From: Hellea balneolensis DSM 19091
GTDB lineage: Bacteria; Pseudomonadota; Alphaproteobacteria; Caulobacterales; Maricaulaceae
DNA length: 64,000 bases
Reading direction: 5' to 3'
NCBI RefSeq assembly: GCF_000428525.1
Contig: NZ_AUAC01000002.1
Coordinates: forward strand, 124,001-188,000
Made by a program: the position numbers and the translations under genes. Each line of letters begins with the position of its first letter. Positions within the stretch are counted from its first letter, which is position 1. Of this stretch, positions 37,205-46,401 are shown piece after piece. A model generated the notes under the pieces. It saw only the letters and a program-made list of their open reading frames with translations, had not been told where the DNA came from and searched no databases.

Positions 37205-37977
37205 TGTCAGCTGATACACTTATCGTAGCGGGTCAAGAATTTTCCTCAAGGCTGATCATCGGCACAGGGAAGTATAAAGACTATGCTCAGAATGCTGCGG
37301 CACTTGAAGCTTCAGGTGCCGATATGGTCACCGTTGCTGTACGCCGCGTAAATATCAGCAAACCTGATGAACCGATGTTGATGGACTTTATTGATCCTAA
37401 AAAGTTTACTTATCTGCCAAATACCGCAGGGTGTTTTACGGGCGAAGATGCGGTGCGCACCTTACGCCTCGCCAAAGAAGCGGGCGGGTGGAATCTTGTG
37501 AAGCTCGAAGTACTATCCGACCCGAAACACCTCTATCCTGATATGGAAGAAACGCTTCGCGCGGCAGAGCTTTTGATTAAAGATGGTTTCGACGTAATGG
37601 TTTATTGCTCTGATGACCCTGTTTTCGCGCGTAAGCTGGAAGATATGGGCTGCTCTGCCATTATGCCGCTTGGCGCACCGATTGGTTCAGGTCTTGGCAT
37701 ACAGAATCCTGTCAATATCCGCCTTATTGTGGAGCAGACCAAGGTGCCGGTTATTGTTGATGCAGGTGTGGGCACAGCTTCAGATGCGACTGTGGCTATG
37801 GAACTTGGGTGTGACGGTGTACTAATGAATACAGCTATAGCTGAGGCTAAAGATCCCATCCTAATGGCGCGCGCGATGAAGCTCGCTGTTATTGCGGGAC
37901 GGGGGGCTTATCTGGCCGGACGTATGCCGCGCAAGAAATATGCGGACCCCAGTTCTCCGCTGGCGGGTTTGATTTAG
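37204..37977 (+). CDS. thiG: Thiazole synthase
   Basis: A 257-residue TIM-barrel enzyme. It starts [19 protein letters not shown], and the catalytic Lys that forms a Schiff base with DXP is in [31 protein letters not shown] and [10 protein letters not shown] are the phosphate-binding segments. Works with ThiS. The 3' end overlaps the convergent UDG gene by 4 bases. Confidence 0.96.
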   Translation: MSADTLIVAGQEFSSRLIIGTGKYKDYAQNAAALEASGADMVTVAVRRVNISKPDEPMLMDFIDPKKFTYLPNTAGCFTGEDAVRTLRLAKEAGGWNLVKLEVLSDPKHLYPDMEETLRAAELLIKDGFDVMVYCSDDPVFARKLEDMGCSAIMPLGAPIGSGLGIQNPVNIRLIVEQTKVPVIVDAGVGTASDATVAMELGCDGVLMNTAIAEAKDPILMARAMKLAVIAGRGAYLAGRMPRKKYADPSSPLAGLI

Positions 37978-38606
37978 GCATCTATAATAGATCGAACACG
38001 GCTCTTTAGCTCTGTAAGCTCTTCTGCAAACCAGCCATGGCGTTTAATCCATCCATTATTACGCCAACTTGGGTGCGGCATAGGCATGAGATCAGGCCCA
38101 TAATCCCGCCAATGCCGGACCGTTTCCGTCAGATTTTTCTGAGCGCGATCACCAAGATATTCTTTCACCGCGTACATGCCGACAAGCAGTGTGAGTTCCA
38201 CCTCTGTAAAGGCTTTGTTTAAAGATGCCTGCCAAAGAGGGGCGCATTCTTTGCGCGGCGGTAAGTCTCCGCCTTTATCGTCTTGTCCTGGGAAGCAAAA
38301 GCCCATGGGCGTGACTGCGAAGAGGTCTTCATTATAAAACTCGGTTTCAGTCACGCCTAACCAATCGCGCAATCGCGCCCCTGATGGATCAGTAAAGGGG
38401 CGACCGCTCGCATGAGCTAACGTACCGGGCGCCTGACCGATGATACGAATTTTAGAAAGGTGGTTGCCCTGCAATATAGGATTGGGCGTGACAGGTATTG
38501 GGCTTGCCGCCTTACTGCACACGTCACATTGGCGGATTTTAGCTTTTAAGTTCTCTATGATGGCTTGTGTTGAAATGATATTCTCCCAAGCGCTTAATAA
38601 ACGCAT
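37974..38606 (-). CDS. Uracil-DNA glycosylase family protein (iron-sulfur type)
   Basis: A 210-residue member of the UDG superfamily. Motif A is [20 protein letters not shown] (about 55-74) and the C-terminal motif is MPHPSWRN. Four cysteines at about 27, 30, 104 and 121 are placed much like the 4Fe-4S ligands of family-4-type enzymes. It probably removes uracil or another damaged base. The second UDG-family gene in this window (50042-50680) belongs to a different subgroup. It is divergent from kbl with a 49-base gap. Confidence 0.85.
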   Translation of the reverse strand: MRLLSAWENIISTQAIIENLKAKIRQCDVCSKAASPIPVTPNPILQGNHLSKIRIIGQAPGTLAHASGRPFTDPSGARLRDWLGVTETEFYNEDLFAVTPMGFCFPGQDDKGGDLPPRKECAPLWQASLNKAFTEVELTLLVGMYAVKEYLGDRAQKNLTETVRHWRDYGPDLMPMPHPSWRNNGWIKRHGWFAEELTELKSRVRSIIDA

Positions 38607-38655
38607 GATTTTTGATATTTAGGCGCGTATGGGTATTAAACGCAAAGGAAAAACT

Positions 38656-39858
38656 ATGAGCCTCTCTTTTTATTCAGACATCAACAATGAACTTACCGCT
38701 ATTGAGGAACAGGGTTTGTATAAACGCGAGCGATTGATCAGCAGTAAACAAGCGGCAGACATCATTGTCACTGAGAATGGCGAAACACGTGAGGTCATAA
38801 ATTTTTGTGCCAACAACTATTTAGGATTGGCTGACCACCCCGCTCTGATCAAGGCGTCAGAGCAAGCCGTGGAGCAGCACGGCTTTGGTATGGCCTCTGT
38901 GCGTTTCATTTGCGGAACGCAGGAACAGCATCGCGAGCTCGAACAAAAAATAGCGGATTGGCTCGGCTTTGAAGACAGTATTCTTTATGCGGCTTGCTTT
39001 GATGCCAATGGTGGGGTGTTTGAACCTTTATTGGGGCCTGAGGATGCGATTATATCTGATGCGCTTAACCACGCCTCTATCATTGACGGTATCCGCCTCT
39101 GCAAAGCCAAGCGCTACCGCTACAAGACGAGTGACATGGAAGATTTGGAAGCGCAGCTTAAGCAGGCTCGCGAAGATGGTGCGCGTCACATCATGATCGC
39201 AACTGATGGCGTGTTCTCTATGGACGGCACAATCGCTAAGCTTGATGATATAGTTGCGCTTAAAAAGACATATGATGCTTTGTTGATGGTTGATGATTGT
39301 CATTCAACTGGCTTTTTAGGAGAGGGCGGACGCGGAACAGCAGCCTTTTGCGGCGTAGAAGGTGATGTGGATATCCTCACAGGAACGTTGGGCAAAGCCT
39401 TGGGCGGAGCTATGGGCGGTTTCACCTGTGCGCGTCAATCTGTTGTCGATATGCTTCGTCAACGCTCACGGCCATATCTTTTTTCTAATAGTCTTGCGCC
39501 TTCTTTGGTTGGCGCGAGTTTGAAAGCTATTGACCTCGCCATGGAGGGAGACGCCCTGCGTAAGCAAATATTTGCCAATGCCAAACAGTTCAGAGACGGT
39601 ATGACAGCTGCTGGGTTTACGATTCCTGACGGTGAACATCCTATTATTCCTGTTATGCTAGGAGACGCTGTAATTGCACAAAAGATGGCTGCAAAGCTCT
39701 TGGATGAAGGAATTTACGTTATTGGGTTCTTCTTTCCAGTCGTGCCTAAAGGTAAAGCGCGTATTCGTACACAAATGAGCGCGGCCCATACATCAGAACA
39801 TATAGACAAAGCGATTGCGGCCTTCGTTAAGGTAGGTAAAGAATTGGGCGTGATATGA
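38656..39858 (+). CDS. kbl: Glycine C-acetyltransferase (2-amino-3-ketobutyrate CoA ligase)
   Basis: A 400-residue PLP enzyme that splits 2-amino-3-ketobutyrate with CoA into glycine and acetyl-CoA, the second step of threonine catabolism. [13 protein letters not shown] starts the core, [12 protein letters not shown] holds cofactor-binding Asp/His, and [13 protein letters not shown] carries the PLP Lys. The ATG at 38656 has AAAGGA about 7 bases upstream and matches the E. coli length (398). It overlaps tdh by ATGA. Confidence 0.95.
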   Translation: MSLSFYSDINNELTAIEEQGLYKRERLISSKQAADIIVTENGETREVINFCANNYLGLADHPALIKASEQAVEQHGFGMASVRFICGTQEQHRELEQKIADWLGFEDSILYAACFDANGGVFEPLLGPEDAIISDALNHASIIDGIRLCKAKRYRYKTSDMEDLEAQLKQAREDGARHIMIATDGVFSMDGTIAKLDDIVALKKTYDALLMVDDCHSTGFLGEGGRGTAAFCGVEGDVDILTGTLGKALGGAMGGFTCARQSVVDMLRQRSRPYLFSNSLAPSLVGASLKAIDLAMEGDALRKQIFANAKQFRDGMTAAGFTIPDGEHPIIPVMLGDAVIAQKMAAKLLDEGIYVIGFFFPVVPKGKARIRTQMSAAHTSEHIDKAIAAFVKVGKELGVI

Positions 39859-40901
39859 CCAAGACAATGAAAGCCCTCGTAAAAGCCAAAGCTGAAAAAG
39901 GTCTCTGGTTACAAGATGTGGCTGTTCCTGAAATTGCGCCTGATGAAGTGCTGATCAAAATTGAACGCACGGCGATTTGCGGCACGGATATGCATATTTA
40001 TCGCTGGGATGAATGGGCGCAGAAAACCGTCCCTCTTGGCCTTGTCGTAGGTCATGAATATGGCGGAACCGTCGCGGCCATAGGCTCAACTGTTCGCCGC
40101 GTGAAAGTCGGAGACCGTGTAACAGGAGAGGGGCATGTTGTCGGAACGCGCTCTCGAAACGCTCGCGCCGGGAAATTTCATTTAGATCCTGATACGAAGG
40201 GCATTGGGGTAAACCTACCCGGCGCTTTCGCACAGTATCTTGCGCTGCCCGAGTTTAATGTCATTCCCCTGAAAGAAGACTTCCCACTAGAAATCGCGTC
40301 TATCATGGATCCTCTGGGCAATGCTGTTCACACAGCTCTAGCTTTCGATTTGGTGGGGGAAGATGTGTTAATAACAGGCGCAGGGCCGATAGGTATTATG
40401 GCTGCAGCGGTTGCGGAAAAATCTGGCGCACGGCGTGTTGTCCTCACGGATATCAATAAGTGGCGTTTGGACTTCGCCAAGAAACTGACGAGCCGCACAA
40501 GAATGATCAATACGATGGAAGAAGATCTTCGCGGCGTGATGACAGAAATTGGTATGAGAGAGGGCTTTGATGTCGGTCTTGAAATGAGCGGCGCAGAGCC
40601 CGCATTCAATCAAATGCTGGACGTCATGTTAATGGGCGGAAATATTGCAATGCTTGGTATTCCGTCTAAACCATTTCCCGTAGATTTTGGGAAGCTTGTC
40701 GGCAAAGCGCTCACCCTGAAAGGCATTTATGGCCGCCAAATGTATGAAACCTGGTACAAAATGTTAGCCCTTCTTGATAGCGGCCTGGATATGTCTCCCA
40801 TGATTACCCACCATTTTGCCGCGCGTGATTTTCAAGAGGCTTTTGATCTCATGGAAACCGGGAAAAGTGGTAAGGTGATACTCGATTGGACACAGATATG
40901 A
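39855..40901 (+). CDS. tdh: L-threonine 3-dehydrogenase, structural-zinc cysteines lost
   Basis: A 348-residue medium-chain dehydrogenase oxidising threonine to 2-amino-3-ketobutyrate. The catalytic-zinc residues are present (Cys42 in ICGTDMH, His67-Glu68 in VGHEYGG) and the NAD site is [19 protein letters not shown]. The lobe that in E. coli Tdh carries four structural-zinc cysteines reads [20 protein letters not shown] then DPDT: the cysteine positions are Gly97, Ser100, Ala103 and Asp111. It is coupled to kbl before it and to the nitroreductase after it by ATGA overlaps. Confidence 0.93.
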   Translation: MTKTMKALVKAKAEKGLWLQDVAVPEIAPDEVLIKIERTAICGTDMHIYRWDEWAQKTVPLGLVVGHEYGGTVAAIGSTVRRVKVGDRVTGEGHVVGTRSRNARAGKFHLDPDTKGIGVNLPGAFAQYLALPEFNVIPLKEDFPLEIASIMDPLGNAVHTALAFDLVGEDVLITGAGPIGIMAAAVAEKSGARRVVLTDINKWRLDFAKKLTSRTRMINTMEEDLRGVMTEIGMREGFDVGLEMSGAEPAFNQMLDVMLMGGNIAMLGIPSKPFPVDFGKLVGKALTLKGIYGRQMYETWYKMLALLDSGLDMSPMITHHFAARDFQEAFDLMETGKSGKVILDWTQI

Positions 40902-41572
40902 GTGCTGATTATGTCCCTCTGCAAGGGTATGAAACCCTGAGCGTAGAGGATATGAAGGCTCGTGCTGAGAAAGTTTATGCGACTTTGCTTAAACGCCGAA
41001 CTATCAGGGATTTTTCGGACAAGGCTGTGCCTCGAGATATTATTGAGACCTGCATCAAAGCCGCGGGGACGGCACCAAGTGGAGCAAACCATCAGCCATG
41101 GCATTTCGTAGCGATTTCAGACCCCGATACTAAACGGAAAATTCGTATCGCGGCTGAAGCGGAAGAAGCTGAATTCTACGGCGGGAAAGCTCCCGACGAA
41201 TGGCTTGACGCTCTTGCGCCTTTGGGGACGGATGCTAGCAAACCTTTTCTGGAAACAGCGCCTTGGTTGGTAGCCGTTTTTGCGCAAAGAAAAGGCGGAG
41301 AAAAGACCGGGCAGAGTAAGAAAAATTACTATATTACCGAATCAGTGGGCCTGGCGACAGGCATGTTTATTACGGCCCTACACAGTGCTGGCCTCGGGAC
41401 ACTCACTCACACGCCAGCCCCCATGGGCTTTTTGCGGGATATTTGTGAGCGGCCTAAAGATGAAAAACCATTTGTACTCATGGTCGTGGGCTATCCGGCT
41501 GATACCGCGCAAGTGCCTAAACATGCGCTGATAAAGAAGAGTTTGGACGAAATTTCTACATTCAAGACTTAA
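40898..41572 (+). CDS. Nitroreductase-fold flavoprotein, iodotyrosine deiodinase-like
   Basis: A 224-residue FMN protein. [13 protein letters not shown] binds FMN phosphate and [17 protein letters not shown] is the central motif. Glu90, Tyr94 and Lys115 match the active-site lid triad of human iodotyrosine deiodinase (E157, Y161, K182) with identical spacing (+4 and +21), and the following KPFLETAP parallels KEYLDTAP. The [18 protein letters not shown] segment is also alike. It is therefore likely to be a reductive dehalogenase-type or halotyrosine-binding member rather than a generic nitroreductase. ATG at 40898 overlaps the tdh stop. Confidence 0.82.
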   Translation: MSADYVPLQGYETLSVEDMKARAEKVYATLLKRRTIRDFSDKAVPRDIIETCIKAAGTAPSGANHQPWHFVAISDPDTKRKIRIAAEAEEAEFYGGKAPDEWLDALAPLGTDASKPFLETAPWLVAVFAQRKGGEKTGQSKKNYYITESVGLATGMFITALHSAGLGTLTHTPAPMGFLRDICERPKDEKPFVLMVVGYPADTAQVPKHALIKKSLDEISTFKT

Positions 41573-41674
41573 AGAAGTTCCTATTTGAACAGTTTGGGTT
41601 ATGGCATCCCAATATACTTGCGCATTTTTCATTACAGGCGCATAGCCCAGTTTAAACTGAGAACACGGACTCAA

Positions 41675-42919
41675 ATGTCAGCAACCCCAAATATAAACAC
41701 GGTCGCAACATCAAAGCTACCAATGCCATTATGGGAATTTGTGTGCATGGTGGCGGCCCTCATGGCGCTCAATGCCTTTGCTATAGACATTATGTTACCG
41801 GCAATGGGCGTGATTGCGGATTATTATCAAGTCGAAGGCAATCAGCAGCAATGGCTGCTTTATAGCTATATGATTGGGTTTGGCGTGCCGCAGCTCTTTT
41901 TTGGGCCTATAACGGATCGATTTGGACGCAAAACTTTATTGCAGTTTTGTATAGGGGCCTATGTTGTTTTTGCATTTCTGTGCATGGCGACAACTTCATT
42001 TATGCTGTTGCTAACGGTGAGATTTTTACAAGGAATTTTTGCCTCTGGCATACGCGTGATAGCCGTCTCTATTGTGCGAGATCTTACGGCGGGGCGGGCA
42101 ATGGCCCGTATTATGTCTCTCGTTATGACAGTCTTTATGATTATTCCCATCATAGCCCCTGCGATCGGGCAAGGCGTTATGCTAATCGCGGGTTGGAAGT
42201 GGATGTTTGGCGTTCTGGGTGTGGCTGGTCTTATAATTTTACTTTGGGTGCAGGTCCGTCTGCCTGAAACACTTGAAGCCGAAAATCGTCAAGATTTAAG
42301 CGCAAAGAAAGCCCTGAATGGATTCGCTAATGTTCTAATGACGCGTGTTACTGTCGGTTATATGGCGGCAAGCGGAGTCATATTCGGAGCTCTTTTTGCA
42401 TTTATCGCATCAGCAGAGCAGATTTTCGAAGACACATTTCATGTCGGTGATCGCTTCGCGCTATGGTTCGCCATCATAGCGGGAACATTAGCTGTCGCAA
42501 ATTTCATAAATAGCCGTGTCGTTGAACATTATGGGATGCGCCGCATAAGCCATGGCGTCCTTATAGCTTTCACAATATTGGCGATATTAAACTATTTCGT
42601 TATGTCATTTGCAGGTGAAAAGCTAATTTACTTCATACCGTTATTTGCAATGACGTTCGGGTGTTTTGGGATGCTAGGCGCAAATTTTTCAGCCATTGCT
42701 ATGGAGCCCCAAGGCAAAATTGCAGGAACCGCCAGTGCGCTCTACGGATTTGCGACGACAACGGTCGCCAGCGGATTTGGCTATTTAGTCTCAAGCCGAT
42801 TTGACGGAACTGTCGCGCCAATATTGTTAGGCTTTGTAGGCTTAGGCGTCTTATCAATAAGCCTCGTCCTGATCACAGAACGAGGCCGATTATTCGAATT
42901 AGGAGAAGGTAAGGTTTAG
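41675..42919 (+). CDS. Bcr/CflA family MFS drug efflux transporter
   Basis: A 414-residue major facilitator with about twelve transmembrane segments. FAIDIMLPAMGVI is the first-helix motif of the Bcr/CflA/DHA1 group, and GPITDRFGRKTLL is the loop 2-3 MFS motif. RFLQGIFASGIRVIAVSIVRD is the typical helix 4 region. Likely a proton-coupled exporter of small drugs or metabolites. The ATG at 41675 was chosen; the frame to 41585 is not conserved in appearance and contains no membrane helix. Confidence 0.87.
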   Translation: MSATPNINTVATSKLPMPLWEFVCMVAALMALNAFAIDIMLPAMGVIADYYQVEGNQQQWLLYSYMIGFGVPQLFFGPITDRFGRKTLLQFCIGAYVVFAFLCMATTSFMLLLTVRFLQGIFASGIRVIAVSIVRDLTAGRAMARIMSLVMTVFMIIPIIAPAIGQGVMLIAGWKWMFGVLGVAGLIILLWVQVRLPETLEAENRQDLSAKKALNGFANVLMTRVTVGYMAASGVIFGALFAFIASAEQIFEDTFHVGDRFALWFAIIAGTLAVANFINSRVVEHYGMRRISHGVLIAFTILAILNYFVMSFAGEKLIYFIPLFAMTFGCFGMLGANFSAIAMEPQGKIAGTASALYGFATTTVASGFGYLVSSRFDGTVAPILLGFVGLGVLSISLVLITERGRLFELGEGKV

Positions 42920-42920
42920 C

Positions 42921-43727
42921 TCATTCCGCTTGGAGTTGTCTTATTGCCGTTTTTACATCCCGCGACATGTCTTCATCAAATGGCCGCATATATCGTAAAA
43001 TTCCGGGGGAGCCCGTTATAGGCGAGAGTAAAGTCCATATTTGTCCTAGATGAATACCAATGAGCTTATCCTCGCCATTTATATTTTGGGTCAGGGGAGA
43101 GCCTGATTGTCCCGGGATTGCATTGCAATCATGCGTGAAGAGAGAACGCGATTCTTTAGGCATAGGAATTTCGACAAGCGCTAGGCGGCAGTTTTGATTA
43201 TTTTGGGGAAGACCTCGCGCTTGGGCAAAAGAGATAACCGTATTATTAAGTAGTTCTGTATCAGAGACATAGCTTTCTAATTTGTAGCGTTTGATGTGAG
43301 AACCTTTTATTGCCTTAAACGAGATTAAAGCCCAATCTGTGTCCGTCCCGGCTTTGTAATTATTTGCATAAACACGTCCCTTTACCTGCCGATTGTTTCC
43401 ATGAAAGTCTTGAATAAAACAGTCTTTTCCGCCTTTAAGGCCATGACCAGTAACTATAGCAAAATCATCTTTTGGGTCCTTTAAAGATGGAGGTAAAGCC
43501 AATATTGAGCCCTTCGAGATTGAGACTTTTGTTTCGCTTATTTCGCAGCGCAAAAACACTGTATGGGTCGGAGTGGACTTTGTGATAACAAAATCCATAG
43601 GGGCGGGATTAGGCAATATCGTCGAGGCATTTGCGCATAATGGGATGGTAGGAATGGTCGCAATAGCGACCATTGTTTTTAATGCTAGATTTGCTCTGAG
43701 ATAAATTCGACTAAATCGTCTTTTCAT
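42921..43727 (-). CDS. Trypsin-like serine protease, secreted
   Basis: A 268-residue S1-family-like protease with an N-terminal signal peptide (hydrophobic 14-31, likely cleavage after ANA). A catalytic triad is visible: His95 in VTGHGLKGG, Asp131 in GTDTDWALISF, Ser208 in IPGQSGSPLTQ. Cysteine pairs could form disulfides. It should act in the periplasm or outside. It begins 17 bases inside the end of the acyl-CoA ligase gene, so it is probably expressed from the same transcript. No PDZ domain, so not DegP-like. Confidence 0.82.
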   Translation of the reverse strand: MKRRFSRIYLRANLALKTMVAIATIPTIPLCANASTILPNPAPMDFVITKSTPTHTVFLRCEISETKVSISKGSILALPPSLKDPKDDFAIVTGHGLKGGKDCFIQDFHGNNRQVKGRVYANNYKAGTDTDWALISFKAIKGSHIKRYKLESYVSDTELLNNTVISFAQARGLPQNNQNCRLALVEIPMPKESRSLFTHDCNAIPGQSGSPLTQNINGEDKLIGIHLGQIWTLLSPITGSPGILRYMRPFDEDMSRDVKTAIRQLQAE

Positions 43728-45336
43728 AGTGATCTTTATAGATAACCTTTAATTCACGCTTTAGGATTTTACCTGTCGCTCCCAAGGGCAGCTCGTCTTG
43801 GAATACAATCGCGTCTGGTAACCACCATTTGGCACATTTGGCGGTGATGCAGTCTTTGATTTCATCAAGGTCAGGCGTCTTACCAGGGACGGGCTGCACG
43901 ATGAGGAAGGGGCGCTCTTGCCATTTTTCGTGTCGAATACCGATACACGCCGCCATAGCTACGTCAGGGTGATCAGACGCCGCATTTTCAACATCAATTG
44001 AGCTGACCCATTCGCCGCCAGATTTAATCACGTCTTTAGAGCGGTCTGTAATTTCCATAAAGCCTGTGGGGTGAAGCTTACTCACATCACCTGTCGCGAA
44101 CCAACCATCATTTGTAAAAGCATCTGCCCCTGCACCTTTGAAATAGCCGCTAGCGACCCAAGGTCCTTTAACTTGCAGGTGCCCTTCAGCTTCGCCGTCT
44201 GCGGCGAGGACTTTACCTTCATCATCGACAATACGCATATCCACACCAAAGATACGGCGGCCCGCCATAAGCTTATCACTGACGGTTCCGTCATAATCAC
44301 TGAGATCCGTATCAGGGTGCGCGGCATAGGTTGAGCCGAGCGGAGAGGTCTCTGTCATGCCCCAACCTTGTTGCATCGGAATGCCGAGGTCTTGCTCATA
44401 AGCCCTCAAGAGAGATTCAGGAAGGGCAGAGCCGCCTACGAGAGCTTTCTTCACGGTCGGCAAGTCAATGCCATTTGCCTTGGCATGATTATAAATACCG
44501 AGCCATACCGTCGGAACGCCAGCCATAAGAGTCACTTTTTCCTGATTGATCATCTTGCACATATTAGGTCCATCCAAACCAGGACCCGGCATGACAAGCT
44601 TTGCGCCCACCATGGCGGCTGAGTAAACTAGCCCCCAAGCCGATACATGGAACATAGGCACAACGGCAAGAATAACATCACGTGAGCCTGCCCCAATAAC
44701 GTCATGGAAACTGCCGGCCATGGCATGCAAAATGGTAGAACGATGCGAGTATAGAACGCCTTTGGGGTCGCCCGTTGTTCCGGATGTATAACACAATGTA
44801 CAGGCTGTATTTTCATCAAAGCGTGGCCATGTGATCTGGTCAGACGCTTCTGCGATGAAGCTCTCATAATCCAAAACATCTGTTTTATACTCAGGAAGCC
44901 CAGCTTCATCAGTCAGGCAAATCCACTTTTCGACAGTCGGACACATGGCCGATACACCGTCTATGATTGGGCCGAATGTTGTGTCGAACATCAAGAAACT
45001 ATCTTCAGCGTGATTAACCATCCAGGCTATTTGCTCAGGCTTCAGACGCGGATTGATCGTATGCACAACCGCGCCGATTGATGATACCGCATAATAGATT
45101 TCAATATGACGATAATTATTCCAGGCTATTGTCGCAACACGGTCGCCCGTTTTAACGCCTGCCGCTAACAGAGCATTCGCAAGTTTACGTGTTCTGGCGG
45201 CGCAATCTGCCCAGCTATAGCGATGCTCCGTCATATCGGCGTTTAGTGTGTAAATTTCACGATTTCCGTGAACCGTCGCAGCGTGCTCGATCAAGTCACT
45301 GATCATTAGCTCTTGCTGCATCATTAAGCCCTGCAT
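43711..45336 (-). CDS. Fatty-acid--CoA ligase (AMP-binding)
   Basis: A 541-residue ANL-superfamily enzyme. P-loop [16 protein letters not shown] (about 180-195), GWGMTETSP, and the C-terminal [10 protein letters not shown] and [15 protein letters not shown] with the catalytic Lys. Closest in appearance to medium/long-chain FadD-like ligases of the FadD3/AlkK type, with full N- and C-domains. The ATG at 45336 has GGGAG about 6 bases upstream; the ATG at 45342 is too close to that site. Confidence 0.88.
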   Translation of the reverse strand: MQGLMMQQELMISDLIEHAATVHGNREIYTLNADMTEHRYSWADCAARTRKLANALLAAGVKTGDRVATIAWNNYRHIEIYYAVSSIGAVVHTINPRLKPEQIAWMVNHAEDSFLMFDTTFGPIIDGVSAMCPTVEKWICLTDEAGLPEYKTDVLDYESFIAEASDQITWPRFDENTACTLCYTSGTTGDPKGVLYSHRSTILHAMAGSFHDVIGAGSRDVILAVVPMFHVSAWGLVYSAAMVGAKLVMPGPGLDGPNMCKMINQEKVTLMAGVPTVWLGIYNHAKANGIDLPTVKKALVGGSALPESLLRAYEQDLGIPMQQGWGMTETSPLGSTYAAHPDTDLSDYDGTVSDKLMAGRRIFGVDMRIVDDEGKVLAADGEAEGHLQVKGPWVASGYFKGAGADAFTNDGWFATGDVSKLHPTGFMEITDRSKDVIKSGGEWVSSIDVENAASDHPDVAMAACIGIRHEKWQERPFLIVQPVPGKTPDLDEIKDCITAKCAKWWLPDAIVFQDELPLGATGKILKRELKVIYKDHYEKTI

Positions 45337-45423
45337 GGACATCTCCCAAAATAGTTATTTTTCTTGCCGCCTTTTTTCCATTGATTAGAGTAGTGGTCAA
45401 CGACCTTATGCAAAAAGTTTCAT

Positions 45424-46401
45424 ATGACCGCACTTCCAAACTTTCAAGACGTACAAATGGCGGCCGAGCGAATTGAAGGTCATGCCTATAAAACGGAGCT
45501 CCTCAGATCTGATGTCATCGACGTCATGACGGGCAAGTCAGTCTGGTTCAAGCCGGAATGCCTCCAAAAAGTTGGCGCGTTTAAATATCGCGGTGCCTTT
45601 AACCGTCTCTCAGCCATGAGCAAGAAAGAGAGAGAAAAGGGCGTCGTGGCTACGAGTTCCGGAAATCATGCGCAAGGGGTCTCGAGAGCTGCAAAGGAGC
45701 TTGGCATAGATGCCGTTATTATTATGCCGACGGATGCACCCGATGTTAAAACTGCGGGCGTCTTAAATGATGGAGCGACCATTATTTCATATGACCGCTT
45801 AACTGAGAGCCGTGAAGAAATTGCCCGTGAGATTTCAAAGCAGGAAGGGCGAATTATCGTACCGAGCTATGACGATCCGTATATCATTTCGGGGCAAGGC
45901 ACAGTAGGGCTAGAGATTGCAAGAAGCGGTATTTCATTTGATGCGCTCATAACCTGTATGGGCGGCGGCGGCCTCTGTGCTGGTATTAGTCTTTCTCTGG
46001 GTGAGCTTTCGCCGCGCACTAAAATTTATGGTGCGGAGCCACAATATTATAATGATCACCAAATGTCCTTTAACACAGGAAGCCGCGAGACCTTAAGCGA
46101 CATGCCGCCAACGCTTTGTGACGCGCTGATGACCCCGCAACCCGGCGCTCTTACGTGGCCCATAAACCGCCAATCGCTCTCCGGCGTCTTTGCTATATCC
46201 GACATGGATTGCTTGATGTCCATGGCCATCGCGAAAAAGGAACTGAATGTTCAGTTGGAACCTGGCGGAGCTGTCGCCATGGCGGCACTATTGACCGGAG
46301 CGCTATCTGAGATGAAAGATTTAAGTACTATTTGTATAATTCTTTCAGGCGGTAACGTGGACCCAAACATAGCACAGCGCGCGGATAAACTGTTAGACTA
46401 A
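45424..46401 (+). CDS. Threonine/serine dehydratase (PLP fold type II)
   Basis: A 325-residue PLP enzyme. The Schiff-base Lys is in GAFKYRGA, the substrate loop is SSGNHAQG, and the glycine-rich phosphate loop is MGGGGLCAG. There is no C-terminal ACT regulatory domain, so it is the catabolic or serine-racemase-like short form. It could make 2-oxobutyrate from threonine. Divergent from the acyl-CoA ligase with about 87 bases between. Confidence 0.87.
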   Translation: MTALPNFQDVQMAAERIEGHAYKTELLRSDVIDVMTGKSVWFKPECLQKVGAFKYRGAFNRLSAMSKKEREKGVVATSSGNHAQGVSRAAKELGIDAVIIMPTDAPDVKTAGVLNDGATIISYDRLTESREEIAREISKQEGRIIVPSYDDPYIISGQGTVGLEIARSGISFDALITCMGGGGLCAGISLSLGELSPRTKIYGAEPQYYNDHQMSFNTGSRETLSDMPPTLCDALMTPQPGALTWPINRQSLSGVFAISDMDCLMSMAIAKKELNVQLEPGGAVAMAALLTGALSEMKDLSTICIILSGGNVDPNIAQRADKLLD

